Source: Salinilacustrithrix sp034522155
GTDB taxonomy: Bacteria > Actinomycetota > Acidimicrobiia > Acidimicrobiales > Salinilacustritrichaceae
DNA length: 64,000 bases
Direction: 5' to 3'
Assembly (NCBI GenBank): GCA_034522155.1
Contig: JAXHLP010000005.1
Coordinates: forward strand, 248,001-312,000
A program made the position numbers and the translations under genes. The notes beneath the pieces are model-generated. The model saw only the letters and a program-made list of their open reading frames with translations. It ran no database searches and was not told the origin of the DNA. Positions within the stretch are counted from its first letter, which is position 1. Each line of letters begins with the position of its first letter. Below, piece by piece: positions 51,248 to 60,177 of this stretch.

Positions 51248-53776
51248 TCAGGGAAGCTCGGCCACGAGCCGTTGTGCTTCCCGGCGGCGGAGCTCGACCG
51301 AGATCCGCATGCGCTCGAGATGCTGCGCGATCGACTTCTCGGCGTTCGGGATCCGGTGGCTCGCGAAGAACGACTCCACATCGGCGGCCACGTCGGGGTC
51401 GTCCTGGGTGACGACGCCCTCGACCATCCGGTGGAGAACGTTGAACGGCAGGCGCTCGACGAGCTCGTCCCAGTGATCGCGGACGTGGCGCCACGCCCGC
51501 GCGCCGTGGTGGTGGTTGTGGAGCGCAGCGCGTGCGGCGAAGGCCAGGTTCTGGCTCCGGATCTCGTCGCCGTCGAGCAGATCGAGGTACTGGCCGAACA
51601 GCTCACCGTCGCGCACCCGGGCCGCGGCGTAGAGGTGTCGGAACTGCTCCTGGGGCGTCGCGCCGTGCCGGAACCGGTCGAGGATCTGCTCGAACCGCAC
51701 TTGGTCGGCGTGGGCAGCCACCACCTGCAGCGCGCCGGAGGCGACACCGGGATCGTTGGATGTCGGGTCGGTGATCGACTGCGCGAAGACCTGCTGGCTG
51801 AGCTCGACGACCTCGGGGTCGTCCGCGGCGCCGAGCATCCCGATCACGACGCCACGCAGGGCACGGCGCCGGTCGTCGTCACCCGCGGTCACGTCGGGCC
51901 CGAGGGCGTGCCACAGCGGGTGCAGCCGATCGATGCGCCACGCCGACCACGAGCCGCGGTCGTGGTCGGGGACCACGCGGTCGAGGATCGCCAGGGCCTC
52001 GGCACCGAGCTGCCAGATGGACAAGTCCTCCTCGCCCAGCTCGACGTAGCGGGCCACGAGGCCGCACAGATCGGCGCCGGCGACATCGCCGCGGAGGCAC
52101 AGTGCCAGGTGGTCGTCGAGCACGGCGTAGCGCTCGAGCGGTTCGAGGTCGCCGAGGCGGCCGAGCAGCGTCGCCTCGAGGTCGTCGTCGTAGACCACCC
52201 GGTAGACGCCGTGCCCACCCGCGTTGGCCATGAGGAGCCCGTCCTGCCGGGCCACGATGGCCTGCTGGTCGTCCAGCACGAGCCGCTCGAGCCTCGAGTC
52301 GCGACGGAGCATCACGGGGATGTGCCAACGGGCGCCGCTGTCCGAACCGTCGTAGCGGAAGGTCCGCTGGCGGAGCATGAGCTCGTCGTGGTCGGCGCGG
52401 ACCTCCAGCAGGGGGAACCCGCCCTGGAAGATCCAGGAGTCCATCATCGCCCGGACCGGTTCGCCGGTCTCGGCCTCGAGCGCATCCCACAGGTCGCCGG
52501 TCTCGGTGTTGGCGAACTGGTGGGTCTGCAGGTAGCGGCGGATGCCGTCGCGGAACGGCGTCTCGCCCAGGTACTGCTCGAGCATCCGGACGACCGCTGA
52601 GCCCTTCTGGTAGGTGAGCACGTCGAACATGCCCTCGGCGTCGGCAGGGGAGTGGACGGGGAACTCGATCGGGCGCGTGGCCGACAAGGCGTCGGTGTCG
52701 AACGCCGTGGACCGTTCACGCCCGAAGTGCATCCAACGCTCCCACTCGGGCCGGTAGGCGGCCGAACACTTCATCTCCATGAAGGTGGCGAAGGCCTCGT
52801 TGAGCCAGATGCCGTTCCACCACGCCATCGTCACCAGGTCGCCGAACCACATGTGGGCCAGCTCGTGGGCGATGACATCGACCACGGCGAGCAGCTCGGA
52901 CTGGGTGGCCGTCGCCGGATCGACCAGCAGCAGGTTCTCGCGGTAGGTGACACAGCCCAGGTTCTCCATGGCCCCGAACGCGAAGTCGGGTACGGCGATC
53001 ATGTCGAGCTTCTCGGCCGGGTAGTCGATGCCGTAGTAGTCGGCGTAGTACCGCAGCGCGAACGTGCCGGCCTCGAGCGCGAACGCGGTGAGATCGCCCC
53101 GGCCCGGGCAGTGGACGATCCGAAGCGGTGTCCCGTCGACGTCGACGGGGTCGGTGACCTCGAGGGGGCCGACCACGAAGGCGACGAGATAGGTCGACAT
53201 CTTCATGGTGTCGGCGAAGGTGATCGAGACTCGACCGTCGCCGAGTGGGGTGCGGCGCAGCTCCGGCCCGTTCGAGACCGCGACCAGCTCGTCGTCGACC
53301 TCGAGGGTGACCCCGAACACCGCCTTGTGCGCGGGTTCGTCCCAGCACGGGAAGGCACGCCGGGCGTCGGTGGCCTCGAACTGGGTGACGGCGAGGGTGC
53401 GGGTATGACCGTCGTCGTCGCAATAGGTCGAGCGGTAGAACCCGCGCAGCTTGTCGTTGAGCACACCCGTGAACTCCACGCGGAGCCTGACGGCGCCGGG
53501 CTCGAGCCGCGTGTCGAGCTCGAAGACCGCCTGCTCGGCCTCGGCGTCGAGGGTGACCCGTGCCCCGACGGTGGCGCCGTCCGCGGTCTCGATCTGGGCG
53601 ATCTGGAGTTCGAGCTCGGCGGCGTTGCACACGATCCGGTCCGTCGCCTCGTGGACGGTGAGCTCGATGGCCACCTCGCCGCGGAACGAGGCGTTGTCGA
53701 GGTCGGGGGTGATCGTGAGCGCGTACCGGTCGGGTGTGACGTCGACGGGCAGGCGGCGGGGTGCGGCCTCGGGCAT
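51248..53776 (-). CDS. pepN: Aminopeptidase N (M1 family)
   Basis: The 842-residue zinc aminopeptidase removes N-terminal residues from peptides in the cytoplasm. The substrate-binding GAMEN is at 268-272. The zinc site HELAH (304-308) is completed by Glu327 in the family pattern MWFGDLVTMAWWNGIWLNE. A long ERAP1-like helical C-terminal domain follows. The ATG at 53776 fits the family start; the extra upstream codons overlap the promoter of adoK on the other strand, only 50 bases away. Confidence 0.96.
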   Translation of the reverse strand: MPEAAPRRLPVDVTPDRYALTITPDLDNASFRGEVAIELTVHEATDRIVCNAAELELQIAQIETADGATVGARVTLDAEAEQAVFELDTRLEPGAVRLRVEFTGVLNDKLRGFYRSTYCDDDGHTRTLAVTQFEATDARRAFPCWDEPAHKAVFGVTLEVDDELVAVSNGPELRRTPLGDGRVSITFADTMKMSTYLVAFVVGPLEVTDPVDVDGTPLRIVHCPGRGDLTAFALEAGTFALRYYADYYGIDYPAEKLDMIAVPDFAFGAMENLGCVTYRENLLLVDPATATQSELLAVVDVIAHELAHMWFGDLVTMAWWNGIWLNEAFATFMEMKCSAAYRPEWERWMHFGRERSTAFDTDALSATRPIEFPVHSPADAEGMFDVLTYQKGSAVVRMLEQYLGETPFRDGIRRYLQTHQFANTETGDLWDALEAETGEPVRAMMDSWIFQGGFPLLEVRADHDELMLRQRTFRYDGSDSGARWHIPVMLRRDSRLERLVLDDQQAIVARQDGLLMANAGGHGVYRVVYDDDLEATLLGRLGDLEPLERYAVLDDHLALCLRGDVAGADLCGLVARYVELGEEDLSIWQLGAEALAILDRVVPDHDRGSWSAWRIDRLHPLWHALGPDVTAGDDDRRRALRGVVIGMLGAADDPEVVELSQQVFAQSITDPTSNDPGVASGALQVVAAHADQVRFEQILDRFRHGATPQEQFRHLYAAARVRDGELFGQYLDLLDGDEIRSQNLAFAARAALHNHHHGARAWRHVRDHWDELVERLPFNVLHRMVEGVVTQDDPDVAADVESFFASHRIPNAEKSIAQHLERMRISVELRRREAQRLVAELP

Positions 53777-53826
53777 CCCGTCCACGGTAGTGGTGGTTCC
53801 GGACCCGGCGTGTACGGTCGCTTTCC

Positions 53827-54840
53827 GTGACAGAAGCACCGAAAAACCACAAGGAGCTCCCGGTCCGCGACGACGGCACGCGTCTCGACGTGGTCGGCAT
53901 CGGCAATGCGCTGGTCGACGTGCTGAGCCACGAGGACGAGTCCTTCATCGAGTCCGCGGGCCTGACCAAGGGGGCCATGACCCTCGTCGAGGCCGACCAG
54001 GCCACCGGGCTGTACGAGACCATGGGCCCCGGTATCGAGGTGTCGGGCGGTTCGGCGGCCAACACCATCGCCGGTGTCGCCAGCTTCGGTGGCCTCGCCG
54101 GCTACCTGGGCAAGGTCCACGACGATCAGCTCGGCGGTGTGTTCGCCCACGACATGCGTGCCAACGGGGTCGTCTACGACGGTGCGGCCGTCACCACGGG
54201 ACCGCCCACGGGCCGTTGCCTCATCGTCGTCACGCCCGACGCTGAGCGCACCATGAACACCTTCCTCGGCACGTCAGCCATGTTCGGCCCCGACGACGTC
54301 GACGAGGAGCTGGTCCGGTCCGGCCGGATCACCTATCTCGAGGGCTACCTGTTCGATCGGGACGAGGCGAAGGCTGCGTACCGGAAGGCGTCCGACATCG
54401 CCCACGACGCCGGTCGCACGGTCGCGTTGACGCTGTCCGACACCTTCTGCGTCGAACGTCACCTGGATGAGTGGCGGGTGCTCGTCCGCGAGTCGGTCGA
54501 CGTGCTCTTCGCCAACGAGCACGAGCTCGAGGCGCTCTACGGTGTGCAGCTCCACGAGGCCGTGGAGCAGGTCCGTTCCGAGGTCGGCATCTCCTGCGTG
54601 ACCCTCGGCGCGAAGGGTTCCATGATCGTCACGCCCGACGAGGTGGTCGAGATCCCGGCCGAGCCGGCCCAGGTCGAGGACACCACCGGTGCGGGCGACC
54701 TGTACGCCTCCGGCGTGCTGTTCGGGCTCAGCCAGGGCCTGCGCCTCGAGGAGTGCGGGCGCCTCGGTTCGATCGCCGCGGCTGCGGTCATCGCCGACAT
54801 GGGCGCTCGACCGGGCCAGTCGCTGGCACAGCTCGTCTGA
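53827..54840 (+). CDS. adoK: Adenosine kinase-like PfkB family sugar/nucleoside kinase
   Basis: The 337-residue PfkB fold enzyme has N-terminal VVGIGNALVDVL, substrate motif SGGSAANT, and anion-hole/catalytic motif DTTGAGD at 285-291 with base Asp291. The order of motifs matches the adenosine-kinase branch. It would phosphorylate adenosine to AMP, in keeping with the nucleoside genes downstream. GTG start, divergent from pepN. The phosphopentomutase-like gene follows 11 bases after the stop. Confidence 0.85.
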   Translation: MTEAPKNHKELPVRDDGTRLDVVGIGNALVDVLSHEDESFIESAGLTKGAMTLVEADQATGLYETMGPGIEVSGGSAANTIAGVASFGGLAGYLGKVHDDQLGGVFAHDMRANGVVYDGAAVTTGPPTGRCLIVVTPDAERTMNTFLGTSAMFGPDDVDEELVRSGRITYLEGYLFDRDEAKAAYRKASDIAHDAGRTVALTLSDTFCVERHLDEWRVLVRESVDVLFANEHELEALYGVQLHEAVEQVRSEVGISCVTLGAKGSMIVTPDEVVEIPAEPAQVEDTTGAGDLYASGVLFGLSQGLRLEECGRLGSIAAAAVIADMGARPGQSLAQLV

Positions 54841-54851
54841 CGAGTCGGGCC

Positions 54852-56510
54852 GTGGTCGACCGGGCCCTCCGTGCCAGGGTCGAGGCCTGGCAGGCGCAGG
54901 ATCCCGATCCGGTCACGGTCGCCGAGGCTGACTCCCTGCTGGCCGCCGGCGACGAGATCGCGCTCCGCGATCGGTTCGATCACCGGCTGCGGTTCGGTAC
55001 TGCGGGCTTGCGCGGCGCGCTCGGGGCCGGCCCCAACCGGATGAACCGGGTCGTGGTCCGACGGGCCGCAGCCGGTCTCGCTGCGTGGCTCGACGCGTCG
55101 GGGCGCTCCGGGCCGGTCGTCGTGGGGCGTGACGCCCGCCATGGTTCCGAGGTGTTCGCGGTCGACTCCGCCCGAGTGCTGGCTGGCGCGGGCCGGCGGG
55201 TCTTCGTGGTCCCCGATCCGTGCCCCACGTCGTTGGTGGCCTACGCCGCCCGGGCGCTCGAGGCACCGGCTGCGGTGATGGTCACGGCCAGCCACAACCC
55301 GCCGGGCGACAACGGGTACAAGGTGTTCGCCGACGGTGCAGCCCAGATCGCGCCACCTCTCGACGACGAGATCGCCGCGGCGATCGACGACGCGGGGCCG
55401 GCGGATCGGCTGCCGCTCGCGGCGCCCGACGCCCCTGCGATCGAAGCCCTGCCGGCCAGCGTCGAGGATCGATACCTCACGGGCATCGCCGCGCTCCGGT
55501 GCGCGCCCGATGCGCCGCCCGTACGGGTGGCGTACACACCGCTGCACGGCGTGGGGACGGCGTTCCTCCGCCGGGCGTTCGCGACATCGGGGCTCGGCGA
55601 ACCGGACGTGGTGGCCCAGCAGGCCGAGCCCGACCCCGACTTCCCGACCGTGCCCTTCCCGAATCCCGAAGAGCCCGGGGCCATGGACCTGGTCCTCGGG
55701 TTGGCCGCCGAGCTCGGCGCCGACCTCGCGCTCGCCAACGACCCCGACGCCGATCGCCTCGCGGTGGCCGTGCCGTCTGATGGAGGGTGGCGCGTCCTGA
55801 CCGGCGATGAGGTCGGCGTCCTGCTCGCCGACCATCTCCTCTCGCACGGTTCGGGGCCGGATCGGCTCGTGGCCACGACGGTCGTGTCGTCGAGCATGCT
55901 GTCGTCGATCGCGGCGGCGCACGGGGTGCACTTCGTCGAGACGTTGACCGGGTTCAAGTGGCTGGTACGGGCAGCGATGGCGCGGCCCGAGCTGACCTAC
56001 GTGCTCGGCTACGAGGAGGCACTGGGATACGGCGTCGGCGACCTGGTGCGGGACAAGGACGGCATCTCCGCCGCCGTCATCGTGACCGAGCTCGTGGCCG
56101 AGCTGGCGGCCCGGGGATCGTCGGTGCCCCAGCGTCTCGACGAGCTGGCACGCGAGTTCGGCGTCCACCACACCATGCAGTGGTCGAAGCGGTTCGAGGG
56201 GCCGGGCGGGGCGGAGGTGATGGCGTCCCGGGTCGACGCGCTGCGTGTGTCGCCGCCGTCGATGCTCGGCGATCGGACGGTCGAGCGGGTCGAGGATCTG
56301 GCGCGTGGCGAGCGGCTCCCGCCGACCGATGCGCTCGTGCTCCACGTGCGCGGTGCGCGTGCCACGGTGCGGCCGTCGGGGACGGAGCCGAAGCTCAAGG
56401 TCTACCTCGAGATCATCGAATTCGTGTCGGGTGAGGCGGCTGATGCTCGCGTCCGAGCGGCCGCCCTCGGCGATGCCGTCCTGGCTGATCTTGCGGCATT
56501 GCTCGGCTGA
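54852..56510 (+). CDS. Phosphohexomutase family enzyme, probably phosphopentomutase
   Basis: The 552-residue alpha-D-phosphohexomutase has phosphoserine loop VMVTASHNPP (Ser147), metal loop NDPDADRLAV and phosphate-binding RPSGTEPKLK. The N-terminal LRFGTAGLRGALG is a hallmark of the PGM2 branch, whose members move phosphate between C1 and C5 of ribose or deoxyribose. Neighbouring deoA and cdd support that role over phosphomannomutase. GTG 54852 is the first good start after adoK. It ends head-on with deoA with no gap. Confidence 0.88.
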   Translation: MVDRALRARVEAWQAQDPDPVTVAEADSLLAAGDEIALRDRFDHRLRFGTAGLRGALGAGPNRMNRVVVRRAAAGLAAWLDASGRSGPVVVGRDARHGSEVFAVDSARVLAGAGRRVFVVPDPCPTSLVAYAARALEAPAAVMVTASHNPPGDNGYKVFADGAAQIAPPLDDEIAAAIDDAGPADRLPLAAPDAPAIEALPASVEDRYLTGIAALRCAPDAPPVRVAYTPLHGVGTAFLRRAFATSGLGEPDVVAQQAEPDPDFPTVPFPNPEEPGAMDLVLGLAAELGADLALANDPDADRLAVAVPSDGGWRVLTGDEVGVLLADHLLSHGSGPDRLVATTVVSSSMLSSIAAAHGVHFVETLTGFKWLVRAAMARPELTYVLGYEEALGYGVGDLVRDKDGISAAVIVTELVAELAARGSSVPQRLDELAREFGVHHTMQWSKRFEGPGGAEVMASRVDALRVSPPSMLGDRTVERVEDLARGERLPPTDALVLHVRGARATVRPSGTEPKLKVYLEIIEFVSGEAADARVRAAALGDAVLADLAALLG

Positions 56511-57785
56511 TCACCCGATCCGGTCGATCACCAGTGGTCGCGGTTCGACCCGGTCGGCATCGATGTCGATCGCGCCGTCGAGGGCAGCCCGGGCGGCCGC
56601 GAACCGTGCCGGGTCGTCGGCGTGGAGCACGAGGAGCGGATCACCCGCCGTGACCTCGTCGCCGACCTTGTGTTCGACGACCGCGCCGGCGCCGGCACTC
56701 ACGTCGTCCTGCTTGCGAGTTCGCCCCGCACCGAGCCGCCACACGGCGACACCCACCGCCCGGCAGTCGATGCGCTGCACGTACCCGTCGGACTCCGACA
56801 GCACCACGTCGGTGTGGTCGGCCGTGGGCAACGGCGCGGACAGGTCACCGCCCTGGGCCGTGACGAGCTGCTCGAACGCCCCCAATGCCCGCCCGTTGTC
56901 GAGTTCCGGCTCCGGGTCGACATCGATCCCGGCCAGCCGCAGCATCTCTCGGGCGAGGGCGAGCGTCAGGGCGCGGACGTCGTCGGGTCCGTCACCCCGG
57001 AGCACATCCAGCGACTCGGTCACCTCGAGCGCGTTGCCGGCCGCGCGCCCGAGCGGCTGGTCCATGTCTGTCAGCAGCGCCGACGTCCGCACGCCGTGGT
57101 CGTTGCCGAGCCCGACCATGGTCTCGGCCAGGGTCCGGGACTCGGTGTCGTCCCGGAGGAACGAGCCCGATCCGAGCTTGACGTCGAGCACGAGGCTGCG
57201 AGTGCCCTCGGCGATCTTCTTCGACATGATCGACGACGCGATGAGTGGGATCGATTCCACCGTCGCCGTCACGTCGCGGAGGGCGTAGAGCTTGTCGTCG
57301 GCGGGTGCGAGGTCGTGTGATGCGCCCGCGATCACCCCACCCACCTCGGCCAGGAGCGACCGGTACCGGGCGGTGTCGAACGACGTGGTCAGGCCAGGGA
57401 TCGACTCCAGCTTGTCGAGGGTGCCGCCGGTGTGGCCCAGGCCCCGTCCGGCGAGCTGGGGAACAGCTGCACCGCACGCGACGACGAGGGGGACCAGGAT
57501 CAGTGAGACCTTGTCGCCGACCCCGCCGGTCGAGTGCTTGTCGACGGTGGGGCGCCCGAGGAAGGACAGGTCGACCCGGCTGCCGCTGTCGATCATCGCC
57601 GTGGTCCACGCGTCGAGCTCGGACGAATCCATGCCCCTGAGCACGATCGCCATCAGGAGCGCCGCCGCTTGCTCGTCGGCGATCGACCCGTCCGTGTAGC
57701 CGTCGACGAAGAACCGGATCTGCTCGTCGGTCAATACCTCGCCGTCTCGCTTGGTCGCCAGGATGTCGAGGATGTCGGTCGTCAT
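56511..57785 (-). CDS. deoA: Thymidine/pyrimidine-nucleoside phosphorylase
   Basis: The 424-residue enzyme splits thymidine or uridine with phosphate to base and (deoxy)ribose 1-phosphate. The phosphate-binding signature KHSTGGVGDK is at 83-92. GRGLGHTGGTLDKLESIPG and SIMSKKIAEG follow, and the C-terminal domain has TAGDPLLVLHADDP. The ATG at 57785 overlaps the cdd stop as ATGA, so cdd and deoA are translated together. Its product would feed the convergent phosphopentomutase-like enzyme. Confidence 0.95.
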   Translation of the reverse strand: MTTDILDILATKRDGEVLTDEQIRFFVDGYTDGSIADEQAAALLMAIVLRGMDSSELDAWTTAMIDSGSRVDLSFLGRPTVDKHSTGGVGDKVSLILVPLVVACGAAVPQLAGRGLGHTGGTLDKLESIPGLTTSFDTARYRSLLAEVGGVIAGASHDLAPADDKLYALRDVTATVESIPLIASSIMSKKIAEGTRSLVLDVKLGSGSFLRDDTESRTLAETMVGLGNDHGVRTSALLTDMDQPLGRAAGNALEVTESLDVLRGDGPDDVRALTLALAREMLRLAGIDVDPEPELDNGRALGAFEQLVTAQGGDLSAPLPTADHTDVVLSESDGYVQRIDCRAVGVAVWRLGAGRTRKQDDVSAGAGAVVEHKVGDEVTAGDPLLVLHADDPARFAAARAALDGAIDIDADRVEPRPLVIDRIG

Positions 57786-58174
57786 CGGCCCGGTCCACCG
57801 GCCCCGAAGGCGTCTGGCAGCCAGACCGACATCGGTCGTTCGTTGACGACGAGGTCGGGGCCGCCGATCTCGTGGAGCAGCTGGCGGCATCGGCCACACG
57901 GGGACACATCGGCGCCGTCGGCGTCGGTCACGGCCACGGCCACGAGCGCCTGCGCCTGGCCTCCGGCGACGGCGATGGCCACCAATCCCGTCTCGGCACA
58001 GACGCCCGACACCAAGCTCGCGCTCTCCACGTTCGTGGCCGTCAGGATCGACCCATCGGTGAGCGCGCCGGCGGCGCCGACGGGGAAACCCGAGTACGGG
58101 CTGTGCGCTCTCGAGGTGGCGTGGACGGCAGCGCGTCGGAGTCCGGTCCAGTCAGGTGTCATCCCCAGCAGCAT
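57782..58174 (-). CDS. cdd: Cytidine deaminase
   Basis: The 130-residue zinc enzyme turns (deoxy)cytidine into (deoxy)uridine. The zinc site is Cys59-Ala-Glu61 (catalytic Glu) and Pro92-Cys93-Gly-Arg-Cys96. The substrate segment NVESAS has Ser where NVENAS is more usual. ATG 58174 is given; ATG 58162 (MTPDW) is an alternative start. It is divergent from the thiamine operon across 252 bases that contain the TPP riboswitch on the other strand. Confidence 0.93.
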   Translation of the reverse strand: MLLGMTPDWTGLRRAAVHATSRAHSPYSGFPVGAAGALTDGSILTATNVESASLVSGVCAETGLVAIAVAGGQAQALVAVAVTDADGADVSPCGRCRQLLHEIGGPDLVVNERPMSVWLPDAFGAGGPGR

Positions 58175-58329
58175 GGGGCAGGGCAGGTCATGGCGTCCAT
58201 CGACCCCAGGGTCGGGGGTTCTCGAGCGAATCGCGGGGTCGCTCGGGTGTCTGGGCGAAGTCTCCGGATTCGGCCTCGGGTGGGCCGGTCACCGCTCGGT
58301 GGCCTAGGATCGGTGCCACGCCGTAGAAG

Positions 58330-58426
58330 ACGTCGGCGTGGGGAGCTCGGTGCACCGGGCTGAGAGGGTGACTGCTGCGGTCACCGACCCGAGGACCTGA
58401 TCTGGGTAATGCCAGCGGAGGGAATC
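58330..58426 (+). promoter_or_regulatory. TPP riboswitch (THI element)
   Basis: Hallmark segments in order: GGGGAGCTCGG, GGGCTGAGAGGGTGA (pyrimidine-sensing CTGAGA), CACCGACCCGAGGACCTGAT and CTGGGTAATGCCAGCGGAGG. The ribosome-binding GGAGGG of thiN (58417-58422) is inside the 3' strand of the closing helix. TPP binding would therefore hide it and block translation, with no terminator needed. It controls thiN-thiB-thiP-thiQ. Confidence 0.96.
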
Positions 58427-59083
58427 GTGGACACCGACCGTCCACCCGGAGTGATCGTCGTGGCAGGAGGAGCGCCGGTGACGCGCGGCCTCACGACCGC
58501 CGGGGCCACGGTGATCGCCGCCGACTCGGGCGTCGCCCTCGCTCGGGCGATGGGCTTGGAGATCGATGTGGCCGTCGGCGACTTCGATTCCCTCGATCCC
58601 GACCTCGTGGCCCGCCTCGACGACCTGGCCGGCGAGGTCCGGCGGTTCGCCACCGACAAGGACGCCACCGACCTCGAGCTGGCGTTGCAGGTCGCCGGTG
58701 AGCGCGCGCCGGCCCAGGTGCTCGTGCTCGGTCTGGAGGGTGGACGTCCCGACCACGCCCTCGCCAACCTCCTCCTCGCGGCCTCGACGCGCTTCGCTGC
58801 GCTCGACATCGAGCTCGTGCTCGACCGCGGCCGGGCCTGGATCGTGCGGGACACGCTGCACGGCGACTGGCTCGCCGGCGCTCTGCTGTCGGTCCTGCCC
58901 CTCCACGGTGACGCCACCGTGTCGATCTCCGGCGTGCGCTGGCCGCTCGACCACGCCCGTCTCGCCGCCGGGACGACGCACGGCGTCTCCAACGAAGCCG
59001 TCGGGGGACCCGTGACGCTCACCGTCCACGACGGCACCGCCATCTGTATCGCCCCCCACAACCCAACGGAGGAATCCCCATGA
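58427..59083 (+). CDS. thiN: Thiamine pyrophosphokinase
   Basis: The 218-residue enzyme transfers pyrophosphate from ATP to thiamine to make TPP. Motifs: AADSGVALA, VAVGDFDSLDPD, DKDATDLELAL, GLEGGRPDHALANL and the C-terminal thiamine-site segment PLDHARLAAGTTHGVSNE. The start is GTG 58427, 4 bases after GGAGGG; the ATG at 58409 lies inside the riboswitch and is rejected. Its stop overlaps thiB (ATGA). Import plus pyrophosphorylation in one operon implies salvage of external thiamine. Confidence 0.95.
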   Translation: MDTDRPPGVIVVAGGAPVTRGLTTAGATVIAADSGVALARAMGLEIDVAVGDFDSLDPDLVARLDDLAGEVRRFATDKDATDLELALQVAGERAPAQVLVLGLEGGRPDHALANLLLAASTRFAALDIELVLDRGRAWIVRDTLHGDWLAGALLSVLPLHGDATVSISGVRWPLDHARLAAGTTHGVSNEAVGGPVTLTVHDGTAICIAPHNPTEESP

Positions 59084-60177
59084 CCGCTCGTTCCCGACTG
59101 CTCGCGATCCTGGCCGCGCTGGCGCTCGCGCTCGTGGCCTGCGGCGACGATGACGGAGCCGCGCCCACCGGCGGTGGCGACTCCTCGACCACCAGCGCAT
59201 CCTCGGAGGAGGGTGAGAGGATCACGCTGGTGACCCACGACAGCTTCAACGTGTCCGAGTCGGTCTTCGAGACGTTCACCGACGAGACCGGGATCACCGT
59301 CGAGGTGCTGCCGTCCGGTGACGCTGGCTCCATGGTCAACCAGGCGATCCTCACCAAGGACGACCCGCAGGGCGACGTGCTCTTCGGGATCGACAACACG
59401 TTCCTGTCCCGGGCACTCGACGAGGACCTGTTCGTGGCCTACGAGTCGTCGGCACTGGACCGTGTTCCGGAAGAGGTGCAGCTCGACGACGAGCACCGGG
59501 TCACGCCCATCGACACCGGCGACGTGTGCCTCAACTACGACAAGGCTGCGCTCGAGGAGGCCGGTGCCGAGCCCCCGCAGACGCTCGCCGACCTGACCGA
59601 TCCGGCCTACGAAGGTGATCTCGTCGTCGAGAACCCGGCGACGTCGTCGCCCGGTCTCGCGTTCCTGCTCGCCACGATCGACGAGTTCGGCCAGGACGGC
59701 TGGCAGCAGTACTGGGAGGATCTGGCGGCCAACGACGTCGAGGTGACCGCGGGTTGGGAGGAGGCCTACTACGGCAGCTTCTCCGGCGCGGCCGACAGCG
59801 ACGGCGACCGACCGATCGTCGTGAGCTACGCGAGCAGCCCGCCGGCCGAGGTGATCTTCGCCGAGGAGACGCCCGACGAGGCGCCGACCGGCGTGGTCAT
59901 CGACACCTGCTACCGCCAGATCGAGTTCGCCGGCATCCTGGCCAACACCGAGCACGAGGCCGAGGCCCAGGAGCTCGTCGACTTCATGCTCTCCGACACG
60001 TTCCAGTCCGACATCCCGCTGAACATGTTCGTCTACCCCGTGACCGACGTCGAGCTCCCCGAGGCGTTCGTGGAGTACGGCGCCGAGGCCGAGGACCCGT
60101 ACCTCATCGACGCTGACGAGGTGGCCGAGAACCGCGAGGCGTGGATCGAAGAGTGGACCGACATCGTGCTGCGGTGA
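59080..60177 (+). CDS. thiB: Thiamine ABC transporter substrate-binding lipoprotein
   Basis: The 365-residue lipoprotein has an N-terminal signal with lipobox LVAC (Cys21) and a D/G/S-rich linker. The binding domain has TLVTHDSFNVSESVF, VLPSGDAGSMVNQAIL, DVLFGIDNTFLSRAL and VSYASSPPAEV, all typical of ThiB/TbpA. It captures thiamine outside the membrane and delivers it to ThiP. It is coupled to thiN by ATGA, with GGAGGA before the start. Its own stop overlaps thiP (GTGA). Confidence 0.93.
   Translation: MTARSRLLAILAALALALVACGDDDGAAPTGGGDSSTTSASSEEGERITLVTHDSFNVSESVFETFTDETGITVEVLPSGDAGSMVNQAILTKDDPQGDVLFGIDNTFLSRALDEDLFVAYESSALDRVPEEVQLDDEHRVTPIDTGDVCLNYDKAALEEAGAEPPQTLADLTDPAYEGDLVVENPATSSPGLAFLLATIDEFGQDGWQQYWEDLAANDVEVTAGWEEAYYGSFSGAADSDGDRPIVVSYASSPPAEVIFAEETPDEAPTGVVIDTCYRQIEFAGILANTEHEAEAQELVDFMLSDTFQSDIPLNMFVYPVTDVELPEAFVEYGAEAEDPYLIDADEVAENREAWIEEWTDIVLR

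Noticed and set aside
58409..58411. ATG as start of thiN
   Set aside because: It lies inside the conserved riboswitch core (GGTAATGCC), upstream of the ribosome site; GTG 58427 is correctly spaced.
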